Made by a program: the position numbers and the translations under genes. 64,000 bases of DNA from Paenibacillus brevis (GTDB lineage: Bacteria; Bacillota; Bacilli; Paenibacillales; Paenibacillaceae), in NCBI RefSeq assembly GCF_018919145.1, contig NZ_JAHLQJ010000015.1, forward strand, positions 62,001 through 126,000. Direction: 5' to 3'. The notes beneath the pieces were generated by a model. It made no database searches and was not told the origin of the DNA. It saw only the letters and a list, made by a program, of their open reading frames with translations. Positions within the stretch are counted from its first letter, which is position 1; each line of letters starts with the position of its first letter. Positions 1 to 8,182 of the stretch are shown here, piece by piece.

Positions 1-2
1 TA

Positions 3-869
3 CGAGGCTTTTCTATGGAATGGGGAGAGCTGTCGCAGATGCTGGCGGGATTATGCGCCTTCCAGACCGCAGCCAATCTGACGGACCATCTCATTCGGGT
101 GAAGCATGCGCGCTGGAAGCGGTGGATCTGGATTTCCTTATCGGGATTGACGGTAACCGCTGCGTTCCTGGCATGGTATTTTCTGACGGACTGGGGACAA
201 GGCTTGTCCTGGCTGATCCCTCTGGGATGTCTTGGACTTTCCGCCGTTCTGGCTATCCTTCGTCTTCGTCTGCGGGGCAGGCTGGAGTCCGAGCTGCGTG
301 AGGAGCTTCGCGGGAGAACCCGGTTGACGGCGCTGCTGATGTCCCAATCTATACCTCCCCCGAAGCCGGAGCGCTCTCGGCCATGGCTATTCCGCGGCAG
401 CCGAAGATTGCTGCGTTCCTCGCTGCCGGGTGACCGTGCGGCGGAGCTGGCGGCTAAATCGTTCTTCCGGGGCCAGGAGCTACGAACCTATGCCGGATTT
501 ACTTTGCTGGGCTGTGCGGCTGTAATTTTTCCGCCATTTCCGGTTAATCTGATCGTGTATCTAGGCCTGGTGCTGCTGCTGTCGCATGGAGTGAACGAGT
601 CAAGGAAGTTCTTCTTCCGCAGCTCGCTTATGGGGATATTGTGCGGGGCAAGGGAGGCGGAAGCAGCCTCCTCCGCCAGAACGATGAAGATGCTGCTCTT
701 TCCGGCCCTTATGCTGATGACCTGTTCCTTTTTCTTCTCCATCACTCATGCCTGGTGGGGAATCCTGCCCGGGATGGCGGCTGGGTATGCTGTGTCCTTG
801 GTGGCAGGGAGCGTGGCTCCTGTCCTCTTCTCAACCGGTTTTCGCCGCATGAGCAAGCCTGGGTCTTAA
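3..869 (+). CDS. Multi-pass membrane protein, C-terminal part (possibly EcsB-like ABC permease)
   Basis: The reading frame is open from the window edge and ends at a TAA at 867-869. The first in-frame ATG is at 15, but no ribosome site is visible before it, so the gene probably starts outside the window. The visible part has two hydrophobic segments near residues 35-80, an Arg-rich cytoplasmic stretch (about 80-165), and further hydrophobic pairs near 160-190 and 225-270. The layout and the conserved-looking LSHGVNESRKFFF segment recall EcsB, the membrane subunit of the Ecs ABC transporter of Bacillus. That assignment is inference from overall character; the paired ATPase would lie to the left of the window. 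Confidence 0.45.
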   Translation, partial: RGFSMEWGELSQMLAGLCAFQTAANLTDHLIRVKHARWKRWIWISLSGLTVTAAFLAWYFLTDWGQGLSWLIPLGCLGLSAVLAILRLRLRGRLESELREELRGRTRLTALLMSQSIPPPKPERSRPWLFRGSRRLLRSSLPGDRAAELAAKSFFRGQELRTYAGFTLLGCAAVIFPPFPVNLIVYLGLVLLLSHGVNESRKFFFRSSLMGILCGAREAEAASSARTMKMLLFPALMLMTCSFFFSITHAWWGILPGMAAGYAVSLVAGSVAPVLFSTGFRRMSKPGS

Positions 870-924
870 TCATCCGTACCCTGTGCGGTTCCCTACATCC
901 GAAATATATTAAATAAAATTTCCT

Positions 925-947
925 GTTGACTTTAACGTCGCGTCAAC
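925..947 (+). promoter_or_regulatory. Candidate MerR-type operator/promoter
   Basis: GTTGAC (925-930) and GTCAAC (942-947) form a perfect 6 bp inverted repeat with an 11 nt gap. The left arm contains a -35-like TTGACT. MerR regulators bind dyads lying between widely spaced -35 and -10 elements. At the 19 bp spacing typical of that class, the -10 would be the weak CATTCT at 951-956. It lies just upstream of the merR-type gene, which fits autoregulation. Confidence 0.4.
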
Positions 948-978
948 CTGCATTCTTATCTTGAAAGGGGGGATAGTC

Positions 979-1974
979 ATGAAGCTGCAAACCATTAGTC
1001 AAGTATCCAAATATTTTTCGATTTCAACCCGGACACTCAGATATTACGAACAAATCGGGTTGATAACGCCTCTGAAAAAAGAAGATTTTGCTTATCGCGT
1101 ATATGATATCGAAACCATCACACGGTTGCGTCAGATCATTATTCTACGCAAACTGAGGATCCCGCTTAAACAGATTGCCGAGATTCTGCAAAGTGCGGAT
1201 GCGCGTATTGCTATTGAAGCTTTTGAGCGTAACCTTGGCGAAATAGAGGATGAAATTACCGCGCTCTCCACTATCCGCAGCGTTATTAAAGCCTTTATCG
1301 AACACCTGAATCTTGGAAGCGCAATATTCGCACTGCCGGATGATGAAGGCCTATTAGAAATCGTAGATTCATTGACTGTCTCCAAGATTAATTTCAAGGA
1401 GGAAAAGTCAATGGAGCAACTTAATGAAGCAAGTGAGAAGCTTAGTAAACTTGAGGACAAAGATGTACGGATTGTGTACCTTCCGCCGATGACCGTCGCT
1501 GCCGCTTACGCATCAGGAGAAGGCTGCGAGGGTAAAGCGGGTGACATGATAACGAAATTTGTACAAGAAAGCGGATTACTGAAAATCAAACCGGATGCCC
1601 GGAGTTTTGGCTTTGACTGCTCCAAGGGGGCAGCAGTGCTCGGAGAACCTTCTCATGTATATGAGATGTGGGTGTCCATTCCAGACCACTTAGAGATACC
1701 CGCGCCTTTAGTAAAACGAACCTTTGACGGCGGGTTATATGCCGCACATGTGCTGAGGGCATGGGATTTCGAGGATTGGCGTTTATTAAGAGAATGGGTT
1801 AACGCAAGCGATAAATATGATAATGACTGGGGATCTCCACGCTGGATATCGCCGGAAACGGTCGCCGGGCAAGGATTTGAAGAGACGTTGAATTTCTATA
1901 ATTTTGTACAAAAAGGCGGAAAAATGGAAGATTTACAGCTTGATTTATTGTTTCCTATTAAGGAGAAGGGCTAA
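979..1974 (+). CDS. MerR family regulator with C-terminal effector-binding domain
   Basis: A DNA-binding transcription regulator. Residues 1-70 form a MerR-type winged helix (TLRYYEQIGLI is the classic signature), followed by a helical dimerisation stretch to about residue 130. The C-terminal half (about 150-330) resembles the GyrI/AraC-type effector-binding domain of BmrR-like regulators, which sense small hydrophobic or drug-like ligands. The start chosen is the ATG at 979, preceded by AAAGGGGGGA. A TTG at 961 in the same frame overlaps that ribosome site and is unlikely. The next gene starts 8 nt after the stop, so the two are probably cotranscribed and may form a regulator-target pair. 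The ligand is unknown. Confidence 0.85.
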   Translation: MKLQTISQVSKYFSISTRTLRYYEQIGLITPLKKEDFAYRVYDIETITRLRQIIILRKLRIPLKQIAEILQSADARIAIEAFERNLGEIEDEITALSTIRSVIKAFIEHLNLGSAIFALPDDEGLLEIVDSLTVSKINFKEEKSMEQLNEASEKLSKLEDKDVRIVYLPPMTVAAAYASGEGCEGKAGDMITKFVQESGLLKIKPDARSFGFDCSKGAAVLGEPSHVYEMWVSIPDHLEIPAPLVKRTFDGGLYAAHVLRAWDFEDWRLLREWVNASDKYDNDWGSPRWISPETVAGQGFEETLNFYNFVQKGGKMEDLQLDLLFPIKEKG

Positions 1975-1981
1975 GAATAAG

Positions 1982-2593
1982 ATGGAAGATATTAAAATCG
2001 GATCATCATTATCATTTGGCGGTTATCATTGGCGTGTGCTTGACATGCAAAACAATGCGGCATTAATCATCACCGAAGATATTATAGAACAACGCCCTTA
2101 CCATGATGCTTATAAAGATATAACATGGGCTGAATGCGCATTAAGAAAATATCTTAATGGTGAATTTTATGAAAAATTCAACGCAACTGATAAATCAAGA
2201 ATTACTCCGGTGTTAAATGAAAATCCCGACAATCACTGGTATGGTTCCAAGGGCGGGGCAGATACGCAAGACAGTATATTTTTATTAAGTCTTGAGGAAG
2301 TGTGCACATATTTCGGAGATAGCCGTTCAAAACTGTACAACCGGGGAAAAAATCAAAGATATTGGTTTGAAAGAAAAGATGAAAACAACAGTAAGCGGAT
2401 AGCAAGGCTTCAGGGGAAAGAATGGAGTTGGTGGTGGTGGCTTCGTTCGCCTGGCCGAGTGAATGTAAAAGCCGTGTACATCTTTGGGACTGACGGCAAT
2501 ATAGGCATCCAAGGAAATAATATATTGAAGGGCAACCTCAGTGATGGCAAATGTACAGGCGGTGTCCGCCCCGCTTTGTGGTTAAAGCTGTAA
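1982..2593 (+). CDS. DUF6273-type protein of unknown function
   Basis: A protein of about 203 residues with no signal peptide or membrane segment. It has the features of the DUF6273 domain: an N-terminal GGYHWRVLD segment, the ECALRKYLNGEFYEKF motif, and a C-terminal region with a run of tryptophans (WSWWWWLRSPG), followed by glycine-rich sequence and the end motif GGVRPALWLKL. That tail resembles exposed-loop or C-type-lectin-like folds, but the function is unknown. The start is the ATG at 1982; an AAGGAG lies about 16 nt upstream and GAAGGG is closer. It follows the MerR gene with 7 nt between them, so it may be controlled by it. A bidirectional terminator lies downstream. Confidence 0.75.
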   Translation: MEDIKIGSSLSFGGYHWRVLDMQNNAALIITEDIIEQRPYHDAYKDITWAECALRKYLNGEFYEKFNATDKSRITPVLNENPDNHWYGSKGGADTQDSIFLLSLEEVCTYFGDSRSKLYNRGKNQRYWFERKDENNSKRIARLQGKEWSWWWWLRSPGRVNVKAVYIFGTDGNIGIQGNNILKGNLSDGKCTGGVRPALWLKL

Positions 2594-2656
2594 TTTACAT
2601 AAGGCAGAGGTGCTCTTTGACGGCTGCGATAAATATCGCATGGTGCTTATCTATAG

Positions 2657-2689
2657 AAAAAAGGATACGAATTAATTCGTATCCTTTTT
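2657..2689. terminator. Bidirectional rho-independent terminator
   Basis: A perfect palindrome centred near 2673/2674 (AAAGGATACGAATT and its complement), with an A run on the left and a T run on the right. It lies between convergent genes (stop at 2593 on + and 2723 on -), so it can end transcription from both sides. Confidence 0.85.
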
Positions 2690-2722
2690 CATGCAAACTC
2701 TGTTTGATCGCCAAATCCTGCA

Positions 2723-4003
2723 TCAATTCGTGCCCTGCGCAGTTGCGAATATCCCGGCATTCAAGCCTGCCGTATAGCCGGTAGCGAACGCAGCGGTGAT
2801 ATTATAACCGCCAGTATAGCCGTGGATATCAAGGACTTCGCCGCAGAAATACAAACCTGGCATCAGCTTGGATTCCATCGTCTTCGGCTGAATTTCCTTC
2901 AGATGCACGCCTCCTCCGGTTACGAAGGCTTCCTCAAAAGGGCGGGTGCCCGAAGCCTGAATCCGAAAATCGGAGATCGCTTCAATCAATCGAAGCCAAT
3001 TGTCCTTTGGAAGATGTTCATACGTCACATCCTCCGGTAATTCCGCCCGTTCAAGCAGCAACGGGAGCAGACGCTCAGGAATGGTTCCTTTCAGGACATT
3101 TCGGAGCGTCTTTTTGGGTTCGGCGGCAAGCTTTGAGCGTAAAGTGCTTTCAAGCTCAGAGCGGGACTGCTCCGGGAAGAGATGCAGGGACAAGTCCACC
3201 GTGCTGACGCCATGCTTCTTTTTAACGCCGCGGAGAAATCCGCTGCAACGCAGCGCGATGGGTCCGGAAAGCCCGAAGTGAGTGAAGATCATATCCCCTT
3301 GATGAGCCACAATCGTCTTGCCCTTCGGGTCGAGCACCGATAGTCTCACGTTCCGCAGAGATAATCCTTGCAGGTCCCGATTTACGATAAACTTCTCCTT
3401 GGAGGTAATCGGCACCTCGGTAGGGTACAGCTCGGTGATAGTATGGCCGGCAGCTTCCGCCCAGGGGTATCCGTCCCCGGTAGATCCGGTATGAGGCACT
3501 GATTTTCCGCCGGTGGCCACAACGATTGCTTTCGCTCCGATGTTCTCGCCGTTCAATAGCTTGACGCCCTTCACCCCGTCTTCTCCAAAGACCAGCTCGC
3601 GAACCTGAGTATGAGTGAGCAGGTCCACACCCAGAGAGCGGGCTTTTCCAATGAGCGCATCGACCACTGTCTTGGCCTTGTCTGACACCGGAAACATTCG
3701 ACCGTTATCCTCTTCCTTTAACGCAATTCCCAAATCCTCGAAAAATGCAATAATATCCCGGTTGCTGAAGGTTGCGAAGGCACTGAACAGAAATCTCCCG
3801 CCGCCAGGTATAAAGGTGATCAGTTCATCAATTTCCTTGATGTTTGTTACGTTACAGCGGCCGCCTCCGGATATACCCAGCTTTCGGCCCAGCTTGTCCC
3901 CTTTGTCAAGCAGCGCTGTCCTTGCGCCCTGCCGGGCTGCAGCAATGGATGCCATGAGTCCGGAGGGGCCTCCTCCAATAATTAGCACGTCATATAGTTT
4001 CAT
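2723..4003 (-). CDS. HI0933/BaiN-family FAD-dependent oxidoreductase (YtfP-like)
   Basis: A cytoplasmic flavoprotein of 426 residues. The N-terminus has a Rossmann dinucleotide-binding motif (IIGGGPSGLMAS) followed by GISGGGRCNVTN, the hallmark of the HI0933/YtfP/BaiN family. A second conserved stretch is GATGGKSVPHTGSTGDGY-like, seen as VATGGKSVPHTGSTGDG. The C-terminus carries FCGEVLDIHGYTGGYN, the family's terminal FAD-contact motif. Members are NAD(P)/FAD-dependent oxidoreductases; substrates are mostly unknown outside bile-acid metabolism. It is transcribed alone, convergent with the DUF6273 gene and divergent from the sensor kinase. An extended -10 lies upstream at 4037-4045. Length is normal for the family. 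Confidence 0.88.
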   Translation of the reverse strand: MKLYDVLIIGGGPSGLMASIAAARQGARTALLDKGDKLGRKLGISGGGRCNVTNIKEIDELITFIPGGGRFLFSAFATFSNRDIIAFFEDLGIALKEEDNGRMFPVSDKAKTVVDALIGKARSLGVDLLTHTQVRELVFGEDGVKGVKLLNGENIGAKAIVVATGGKSVPHTGSTGDGYPWAEAAGHTITELYPTEVPITSKEKFIVNRDLQGLSLRNVRLSVLDPKGKTIVAHQGDMIFTHFGLSGPIALRCSGFLRGVKKKHGVSTVDLSLHLFPEQSRSELESTLRSKLAAEPKKTLRNVLKGTIPERLLPLLLERAELPEDVTYEHLPKDNWLRLIEAISDFRIQASGTRPFEEAFVTGGGVHLKEIQPKTMESKLMPGLYFCGEVLDIHGYTGGYNITAAFATGYTAGLNAGIFATAQGTN

Positions 4004-4036
4004 AGTAGCTCCTTGTTCCTTGATTTGTACTATCCA

Positions 4037-4045
4037 TCATAGCAA
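4037..4045 (-). promoter_or_regulatory. Candidate extended -10 promoter for the flavoprotein gene
   Basis: On the minus strand TGCTATGAT reads as an extended -10 element (TG-n-TATGAT), about 30 nt before the ATG at 4003. No good -35 is visible, which is tolerated with an extended -10. Confidence 0.35.
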
Positions 4046-4142
4046 ACATTCTATTTTTTAACGTATTAGGATGTGTTGTAAAAGATTGTCGCCTGTGATT
4101 TAATCGAAATTAGAATGATTCTTCCACCAAAGGAGGGAGAAT

Positions 4143-5858
4143 GTGGGGGAAGTTAAAGAGTTCCTGTTGCAATTCCTGATCGCAAGTCTTCCGGCATTTC
4201 TATTTCCGCTCACCAATACCATGCGGCTGCGACGCTCTTTCAATGATGAAGCGGCCAGCGCGGATTCTGTTTATAGAATTACATTGGGCTTTACACTAAC
4301 TTGCGCGCTTAGCATGATCCTTTGCTCACTTTTCTCCCCTCGGCTTTGGGGGACGCTTCATCTGGATTTTGCCATCTTGCCGCTCTTTGCACTCATGCTC
4401 TACAGCCGAATGGCTGAAGGGGTTTTTCTGGCTTCGCTTCATCTATTATTATATCCGGTATTTGCAGTAAACCCTACTTTTTCAGGCTTTATATTAGATA
4501 CAGGATTGCTGTTATATCCATTAGTATTATTCTTTTCGAAATCGTTCTATAGGAGCGGTCGCAAGGGCAAGGTAGCGATTCTATCCTTGTTCTTCTTGCT
4601 TGGGGAGCTGATGATCACATCTTCCCCCTATCTGTTGGGAACCGCCAGACTGGAGAAAAGCCTGTCTCTGCTTGCAATAGCAGGTATGAACATAATTTTT
4701 ACCATATTTATCAGTACATTGTTTGTTTGGATGATTGAGCATACATATGAGAAGGAAAAATTAAGAATGCAGGTGATGCAGCTTTCCCGGAACTATTTCC
4801 GTGAGGCGGAGAAGCTGCAGCAGATGATGGATGCGGCACCATTGAGCATTATTTTGCTGGATCGGCAGGGCGACATCATGACGATCAACGAGACCTTTAT
4901 TCAGCTTTTTCGGAGGTACAAGCCCCAGGCCCGGAAGGAGGAGCTGATTCACAGCCGTCTTGCTCCGGTTATGGCGGACCTTGGATTCGAGGTGCTGATC
5001 GAGCGTGCAGGGCAGTCACTGGAGGAGCATATTAAGACCCGCGAGTTGCTCCAGAGCGGGGATAAAACTTATTTTACCAGTACATCACCGATCCAAAAGG
5101 GGCATACCGACGAGACGATCGGGGCCGTAGTGATTATTCAGGATATTACTGAACTCGAAACGTTTCGAAAAGAATTAAACCATGTGGAGCGGCTTAGTCT
5201 GGTAGGCCAGATGGCAGCGGGAATTACCCATGAGATTCGTAATCCCATGGCCGTCGTCCGTGGCTTTCTTCAATTAATGCAGGAGAAGAGTCCGCCGACG
5301 TTAGACAACTATTACCGGATTGTGATGGAAGAGCTGGACCGTGCGAACAGCATCATTAATGACTTCTTGTCGCTGGCCCAGAATCGGTCTGTTCGCATGG
5401 AGCTGTGCAGTCTCCATGATATTATCCGTGAGCTTACCCCGCTGCTGTGGGCGGATGCCAATCTTCGCGGCCAGAGTATTGAGGTCAGACTGGATGAAGA
5501 GCTGCCTGATTTGCTGCTTAATCAAAAGGAAATCAAGCAGTTGATTTTGAATCTGGGACGGAATGGAATGGAGGCGATGGGGGAGAAGGGGGAACTGACA
5601 ATCGAGACCCGCAAGCGGGTGGACGGGGTGGAGCTCTCCGTGAAGGATCAGGGCCCCGGTATTCCTGCAGCTCAACGGGAGAGACTGTTCGAACCTTTTT
5701 ATACAACGAAATCACAAGGAACCGGACTTGGTCTCGCCTTATGCCTGAGTATCATGGAAAGGCACAGCGGGAAGATCAGCGTACAATCCGAAGAAGGAAA
5801 AGGCACGACGTTTACGGTATTCTTTCCGTGTCCTGAAAACGTGGAAAGTTGGATGTGA
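4143..5858 (+). CDS. Membrane-bound PAS sensor histidine kinase (orphan, KinB-like)
   Basis: A signal-transducing kinase of 571 residues. About six or seven hydrophobic segments fill residues 5-200. A PAS domain follows (about 218-335), then a HisKA dimerisation domain whose phosphoacceptor is His363 in GITHEIRNPMAVVRGF, and a HATPase_c domain with N box (LILNLGRNGMEAM), DQGPGIP and TGLGLALC. The start is the GTG at 4143, six nt after AGGAGG; an ATG at 4141 is in another frame. No response regulator is adjacent. Orphan kinases of this shape in spore formers (KinB/KinD type) often feed the Spo0F/Spo0A phosphorelay; that role is inference. Confidence 0.9.
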   Translation: MGEVKEFLLQFLIASLPAFLFPLTNTMRLRRSFNDEAASADSVYRITLGFTLTCALSMILCSLFSPRLWGTLHLDFAILPLFALMLYSRMAEGVFLASLHLLLYPVFAVNPTFSGFILDTGLLLYPLVLFFSKSFYRSGRKGKVAILSLFFLLGELMITSSPYLLGTARLEKSLSLLAIAGMNIIFTIFISTLFVWMIEHTYEKEKLRMQVMQLSRNYFREAEKLQQMMDAAPLSIILLDRQGDIMTINETFIQLFRRYKPQARKEELIHSRLAPVMADLGFEVLIERAGQSLEEHIKTRELLQSGDKTYFTSTSPIQKGHTDETIGAVVIIQDITELETFRKELNHVERLSLVGQMAAGITHEIRNPMAVVRGFLQLMQEKSPPTLDNYYRIVMEELDRANSIINDFLSLAQNRSVRMELCSLHDIIRELTPLLWADANLRGQSIEVRLDEELPDLLLNQKEIKQLILNLGRNGMEAMGEKGELTIETRKRVDGVELSVKDQGPGIPAAQRERLFEPFYTTKSQGTGLGLALCLSIMERHSGKISVQSEEGKGTTFTVFFPCPENVESWM

Positions 5859-5884
5859 TGTTACATATGTCATTGCATGTTAAG

Positions 5885-5912
5885 TTGATTTCCTGCTTTG
5901 GGACTGTATAAT
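5885..5912 (+). promoter_or_regulatory. Sigma-A-type promoter for bacilliredoxin gene
   Basis: TTGATT (5885-5890), a 16 nt spacer and a perfect TATAAT (5907-5912) preceded by TG. It lies about 38 nt before the ATG at 5951. Confidence 0.65.
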
Positions 5913-5950
5913 TGGAATATAAGCTTACAGTCTTAAGGAGTGATACAGTC

Positions 5951-6385
5951 ATGTCTATGTCATTTGACCAATATATGAAGGATATGGTTCAACCCATGCG
6001 GGATGAGCTGACTTCGATTGGCGTTCAGGAGCTGCGGACACCTGATGCAGTGGAAGAAGCTTTTACCGAGGCAAAAGGAACAACGCTTGTTGTGGTGAAT
6101 TCTGTATGCGGATGTGCAGCAGGCCAGTGCCGTCCGGGTATTGCCCAGGCTCTGCAGCATGATCTGACCCCGGATCATCTGTTTACAGTCTTTGCAGGTC
6201 AAGATAAGGAAGCTACCGCCAAGGCGCGGGAATACTTTGCTCCTTACCCGCCTTCTTCGCCTTCCATCGCTTTGATGAAGGATGGGGAGCTTGTTCATTT
6301 CATCGAACGACATCAAATTGAGGATCGTTCGGCAGCAGAGATCGCTGAGGATCTGAAAGGCGCCTTCGACCGGTTTTGCAGATAA
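5951..6385 (+). CDS. Bacilliredoxin (BrxA/BrxB, YphP/YqiW family)
   Basis: A small cytoplasmic thiol-disulfide protein of 144 residues that removes bacillithiol from oxidised protein cysteines. The diagnostic CGC motif is Cys53-Gly-Cys55 in NSVCGCAAGQCRPG, with a further cysteine at 60. The C-terminal half has the thioredoxin-like FPYPPSSPS-type segment (here APYPPSSPSIALMKDGE). The start is the ATG at 5951 after AAGGAG at 5935-5940; an upstream in-frame start at 5912 overlaps the -10 box and is rejected. It has its own promoter and a terminator at 6399-6447. I cannot separate BrxA from BrxB on sequence alone, so no symbol is given. Confidence 0.93.
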   Translation: MSMSFDQYMKDMVQPMRDELTSIGVQELRTPDAVEEAFTEAKGTTLVVVNSVCGCAAGQCRPGIAQALQHDLTPDHLFTVFAGQDKEATAKAREYFAPYPPSSPSIALMKDGELVHFIERHQIEDRSAAEIAEDLKGAFDRFCR

Positions 6386-6398
6386 GCTTCGTTATGAT

Positions 6399-6447
6399 AA
6401 CGTCCTGGACGATTCGCGCTCTACTGCGGATTGAACAGGACGTTTTT
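6399..6447 (+). terminator. Rho-independent terminator
   Basis: AACGTCCTG (6399-6407) pairs with CAGGACGTT (6436-6444), followed by further T residues. It ends the bacilliredoxin transcript. Confidence 0.7.
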
Positions 6448-6494
6448 ACATATTACATCATGCGTCATATTGAGAATCAGAGAGGGATGGGAGA

Positions 6495-7304
6495 ATGAGT
6501 CTGCAACATGAAATAATTGAACGTCTCGGGGTAAAGCCGGTGATTGATCCGGCAGAGGAAGTAACTAAGCGAGTGCAATTTTTGAAGGAGTATATATTGA
6601 ACTCCAAGGGGAGCGGTCTTTTGATTGCCATCAGCGGGGGGATCGATAGTGCGGTGGCAACCGCGTTATGCAAACGCGCAACCGATGAGCTTAGCGGAGA
6701 GACCGGAAGAGAGTATATAACCCTAGGCGTATTTCAGCCCTATGGTGAGCAGTCCGATATTGAGCACAGCTATGAGGTTGCCCGCGCCTTCGGCTTGACC
6801 CACACCGTGGAGACGAATATTGAAGATACGGTGGACGAAATAGCTCTTGAGGTGGAGCACGGCTTCCGGTCCATCGGCCGATCCAGGCATATGAGCCATC
6901 AGGGGAAGGGAAATATTAAGGCTCGCACCCGGATGGTGATGCAGTATGCCTTGTCCTTTGAACTGAATCTGCTGGTCGTCGGAACAGATCATGCATCAGA
7001 AGCAATTACAGGCTTCTATACCAAATGGGGAGATGGAGCCGTTGATATTACGCCGCTCTCTTCCTTGAACAAACGGCAGGTCCGTCAGCTTGCTTCTTAT
7101 CTTGGCGTGCCTGATGCGGTTATTTCGAAGGCGCCTTCGGCAGGCCTGTGGGAAGGACAGACTGATGAGCAAGAGTTGGGCATAAGCTATGAAGCTAACA
7201 GTGACTATCTGGAAGGAAAGGAAATCGATCCTGCGGTGCGGGAACGGTTGGAATCCTTTTATTTGAAGACAGAGCATAAGCGCAGCGCGATTCCTGGAAT
7301 TTAA
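6495..7304 (+). CDS. nadE: Ammonia-dependent NAD+ synthetase
   Basis: Catalyses ATP-dependent amidation of nicotinic acid adenine dinucleotide to NAD+, the last step of NAD synthesis, in the cytoplasm. The ATP pyrophosphatase P-loop SGGIDS is at residues 47-52. Downstream blocks include NIKARTRMVMQYA, VVGTDHASEAITGFYTKWGDG and KAPSAGLWEGQTDE. There is no N-terminal glutaminase domain, and at 269 residues it matches the short ammonia-using NadE of Bacillus and E. coli. The ATG at 6495 follows GGGATGGGAG. It is monocistronic, bounded by terminators at 6399-6447 and 7316-7349. Confidence 0.97.
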   Translation: MSLQHEIIERLGVKPVIDPAEEVTKRVQFLKEYILNSKGSGLLIAISGGIDSAVATALCKRATDELSGETGREYITLGVFQPYGEQSDIEHSYEVARAFGLTHTVETNIEDTVDEIALEVEHGFRSIGRSRHMSHQGKGNIKARTRMVMQYALSFELNLLVVGTDHASEAITGFYTKWGDGAVDITPLSSLNKRQVRQLASYLGVPDAVISKAPSAGLWEGQTDEQELGISYEANSDYLEGKEIDPAVRERLESFYLKTEHKRSAIPGI

Positions 7305-7315
7305 TGTAGATGCTG

Positions 7316-7349
7316 AACTGCCGCAGAGGCTTTCTCTGCGGCAGTTTTT
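7316..7349 (+). terminator. Rho-independent terminator of nadE
   Basis: AACTGCCGCAGAG (7316-7328) pairs with CTCTGCGGCAGTT (7334-7346) across a short GCTTT loop, then a T run. Confidence 0.92.
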
Positions 7350-7369
7350 CATTGAACAACCTCATAAAC

Positions 7370-7396
7370 TGAATCTTTGTACATAGGTTGTACGTA
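7370..7396 (+). promoter_or_regulatory. Candidate ECF-sigma (sigma-W-like) promoter of the yknWXYZ-like operon
   Basis: TGAATC (7370-7375) and CGTA (7393-7396) are separated by 17 nt. This is close to the Bacillus ECF consensus TGAAAC-N16/17-CGTA. In B. subtilis the yknWXYZ operon belongs to the sigma-W cell-envelope stress regulon, which makes this match meaningful. The first gene starts about 100 nt downstream. Confidence 0.5.
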
Positions 7397-7496
7397 TGAA
7401 GAAGTAGCAGCAACAAGAATTACATACAGCATCGCCTGGATTATATTAAGATGGGGGAAGGAGTAAGTGAACACATAGAAGACGGGAGGCGTTTTT

Positions 7497-8153
7497 TTGA
7501 GTTATTTTAGTAATTTATTTACCATTTTCAGTTCTCCGGCGGAAACCTTCAAACGGGTGAAAGCAAACAAGCTGGCGTGGTTGTTTCCATTTCTCCTCAT
7601 TATTATCATTTCACTCATCTCTGTACAGTTGCAGATGCCAGCTACTCTGCAGACGACACTTGATACTCTGAAAGCACAACCTAATTTTAGCGCAGCTGAT
7701 TCTGATTTAATCGTGCAAAGTACAAAAATAATGGGATGGGTCATGGCACCGTTGACCATTGCTTTCATGGTATTTTTGGGAGGCCTTGTATACCTTCTCT
7801 TAAATCTGATTGTCCGCGGGGAAGCCAAGTATATGCAGCTCGTTACCATGATCACATTTGCTATGCTTCCAAGCACAATCGGAGGTCTAATTACGGCCAT
7901 CCTGGTATACACAACAGGCGCGGCCTCCATAACTGACATTTCGCTCAGTCTCGGCGCTTTGGTTGCGGATAAGGAAAGCTTACTTTACCATTTGTTGTCG
8001 ATCATTAATCCATTTTCGCTATGGGGATTGGCGCTTTATGTGATAGGCTCCTCCGTCATGATGAACCGGCCCCGCAAAACGGTTGGTATCTGGATTATTG
8101 GAGCTTGGCTCATTATCTCTATTATTTCGCTGGGAAGCTTGCTGCTAGTATAA
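7497..8153 (+). CDS. yknW: Yip1-family membrane protein (YknW-like)
   Basis: A membrane protein of 218 residues with a short cytoplasmic N-terminus (FSSPAETFKRVK) and about five membrane segments (near 25-45, 78-105, 115-140, 165-185 and 195-215). This is the Yip1 layout. In B. subtilis, YknW assists assembly of the YknXYZ exporter that protects against the SdpC toxin. The start is a TTG at 7497, seven nt after GGGAGG. It heads a four-gene cluster whose order Yip1 / HlyD-type / MacB-ATPase / MacB-permease is exactly that of yknWXYZ. The symbol rests on that synteny, not on toxin evidence. Confidence 0.8.
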   Translation: MSYFSNLFTIFSSPAETFKRVKANKLAWLFPFLLIIIISLISVQLQMPATLQTTLDTLKAQPNFSAADSDLIVQSTKIMGWVMAPLTIAFMVFLGGLVYLLLNLIVRGEAKYMQLVTMITFAMLPSTIGGLITAILVYTTGAASITDISLSLGALVADKESLLYHLLSIINPFSLWGLALYVIGSSVMMNRPRKTVGIWIIGAWLIISIISLGSLLLV

Positions 8154-8182
8154 GTCATGGGAATGGGATAGGGTGATTTAAA

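Noticed and set aside
961-978. TTG start six codons upstream for the MerR gene
   Set aside because: It lies before the AAAGGGGGGA site, which is ideally placed for the ATG at 979.
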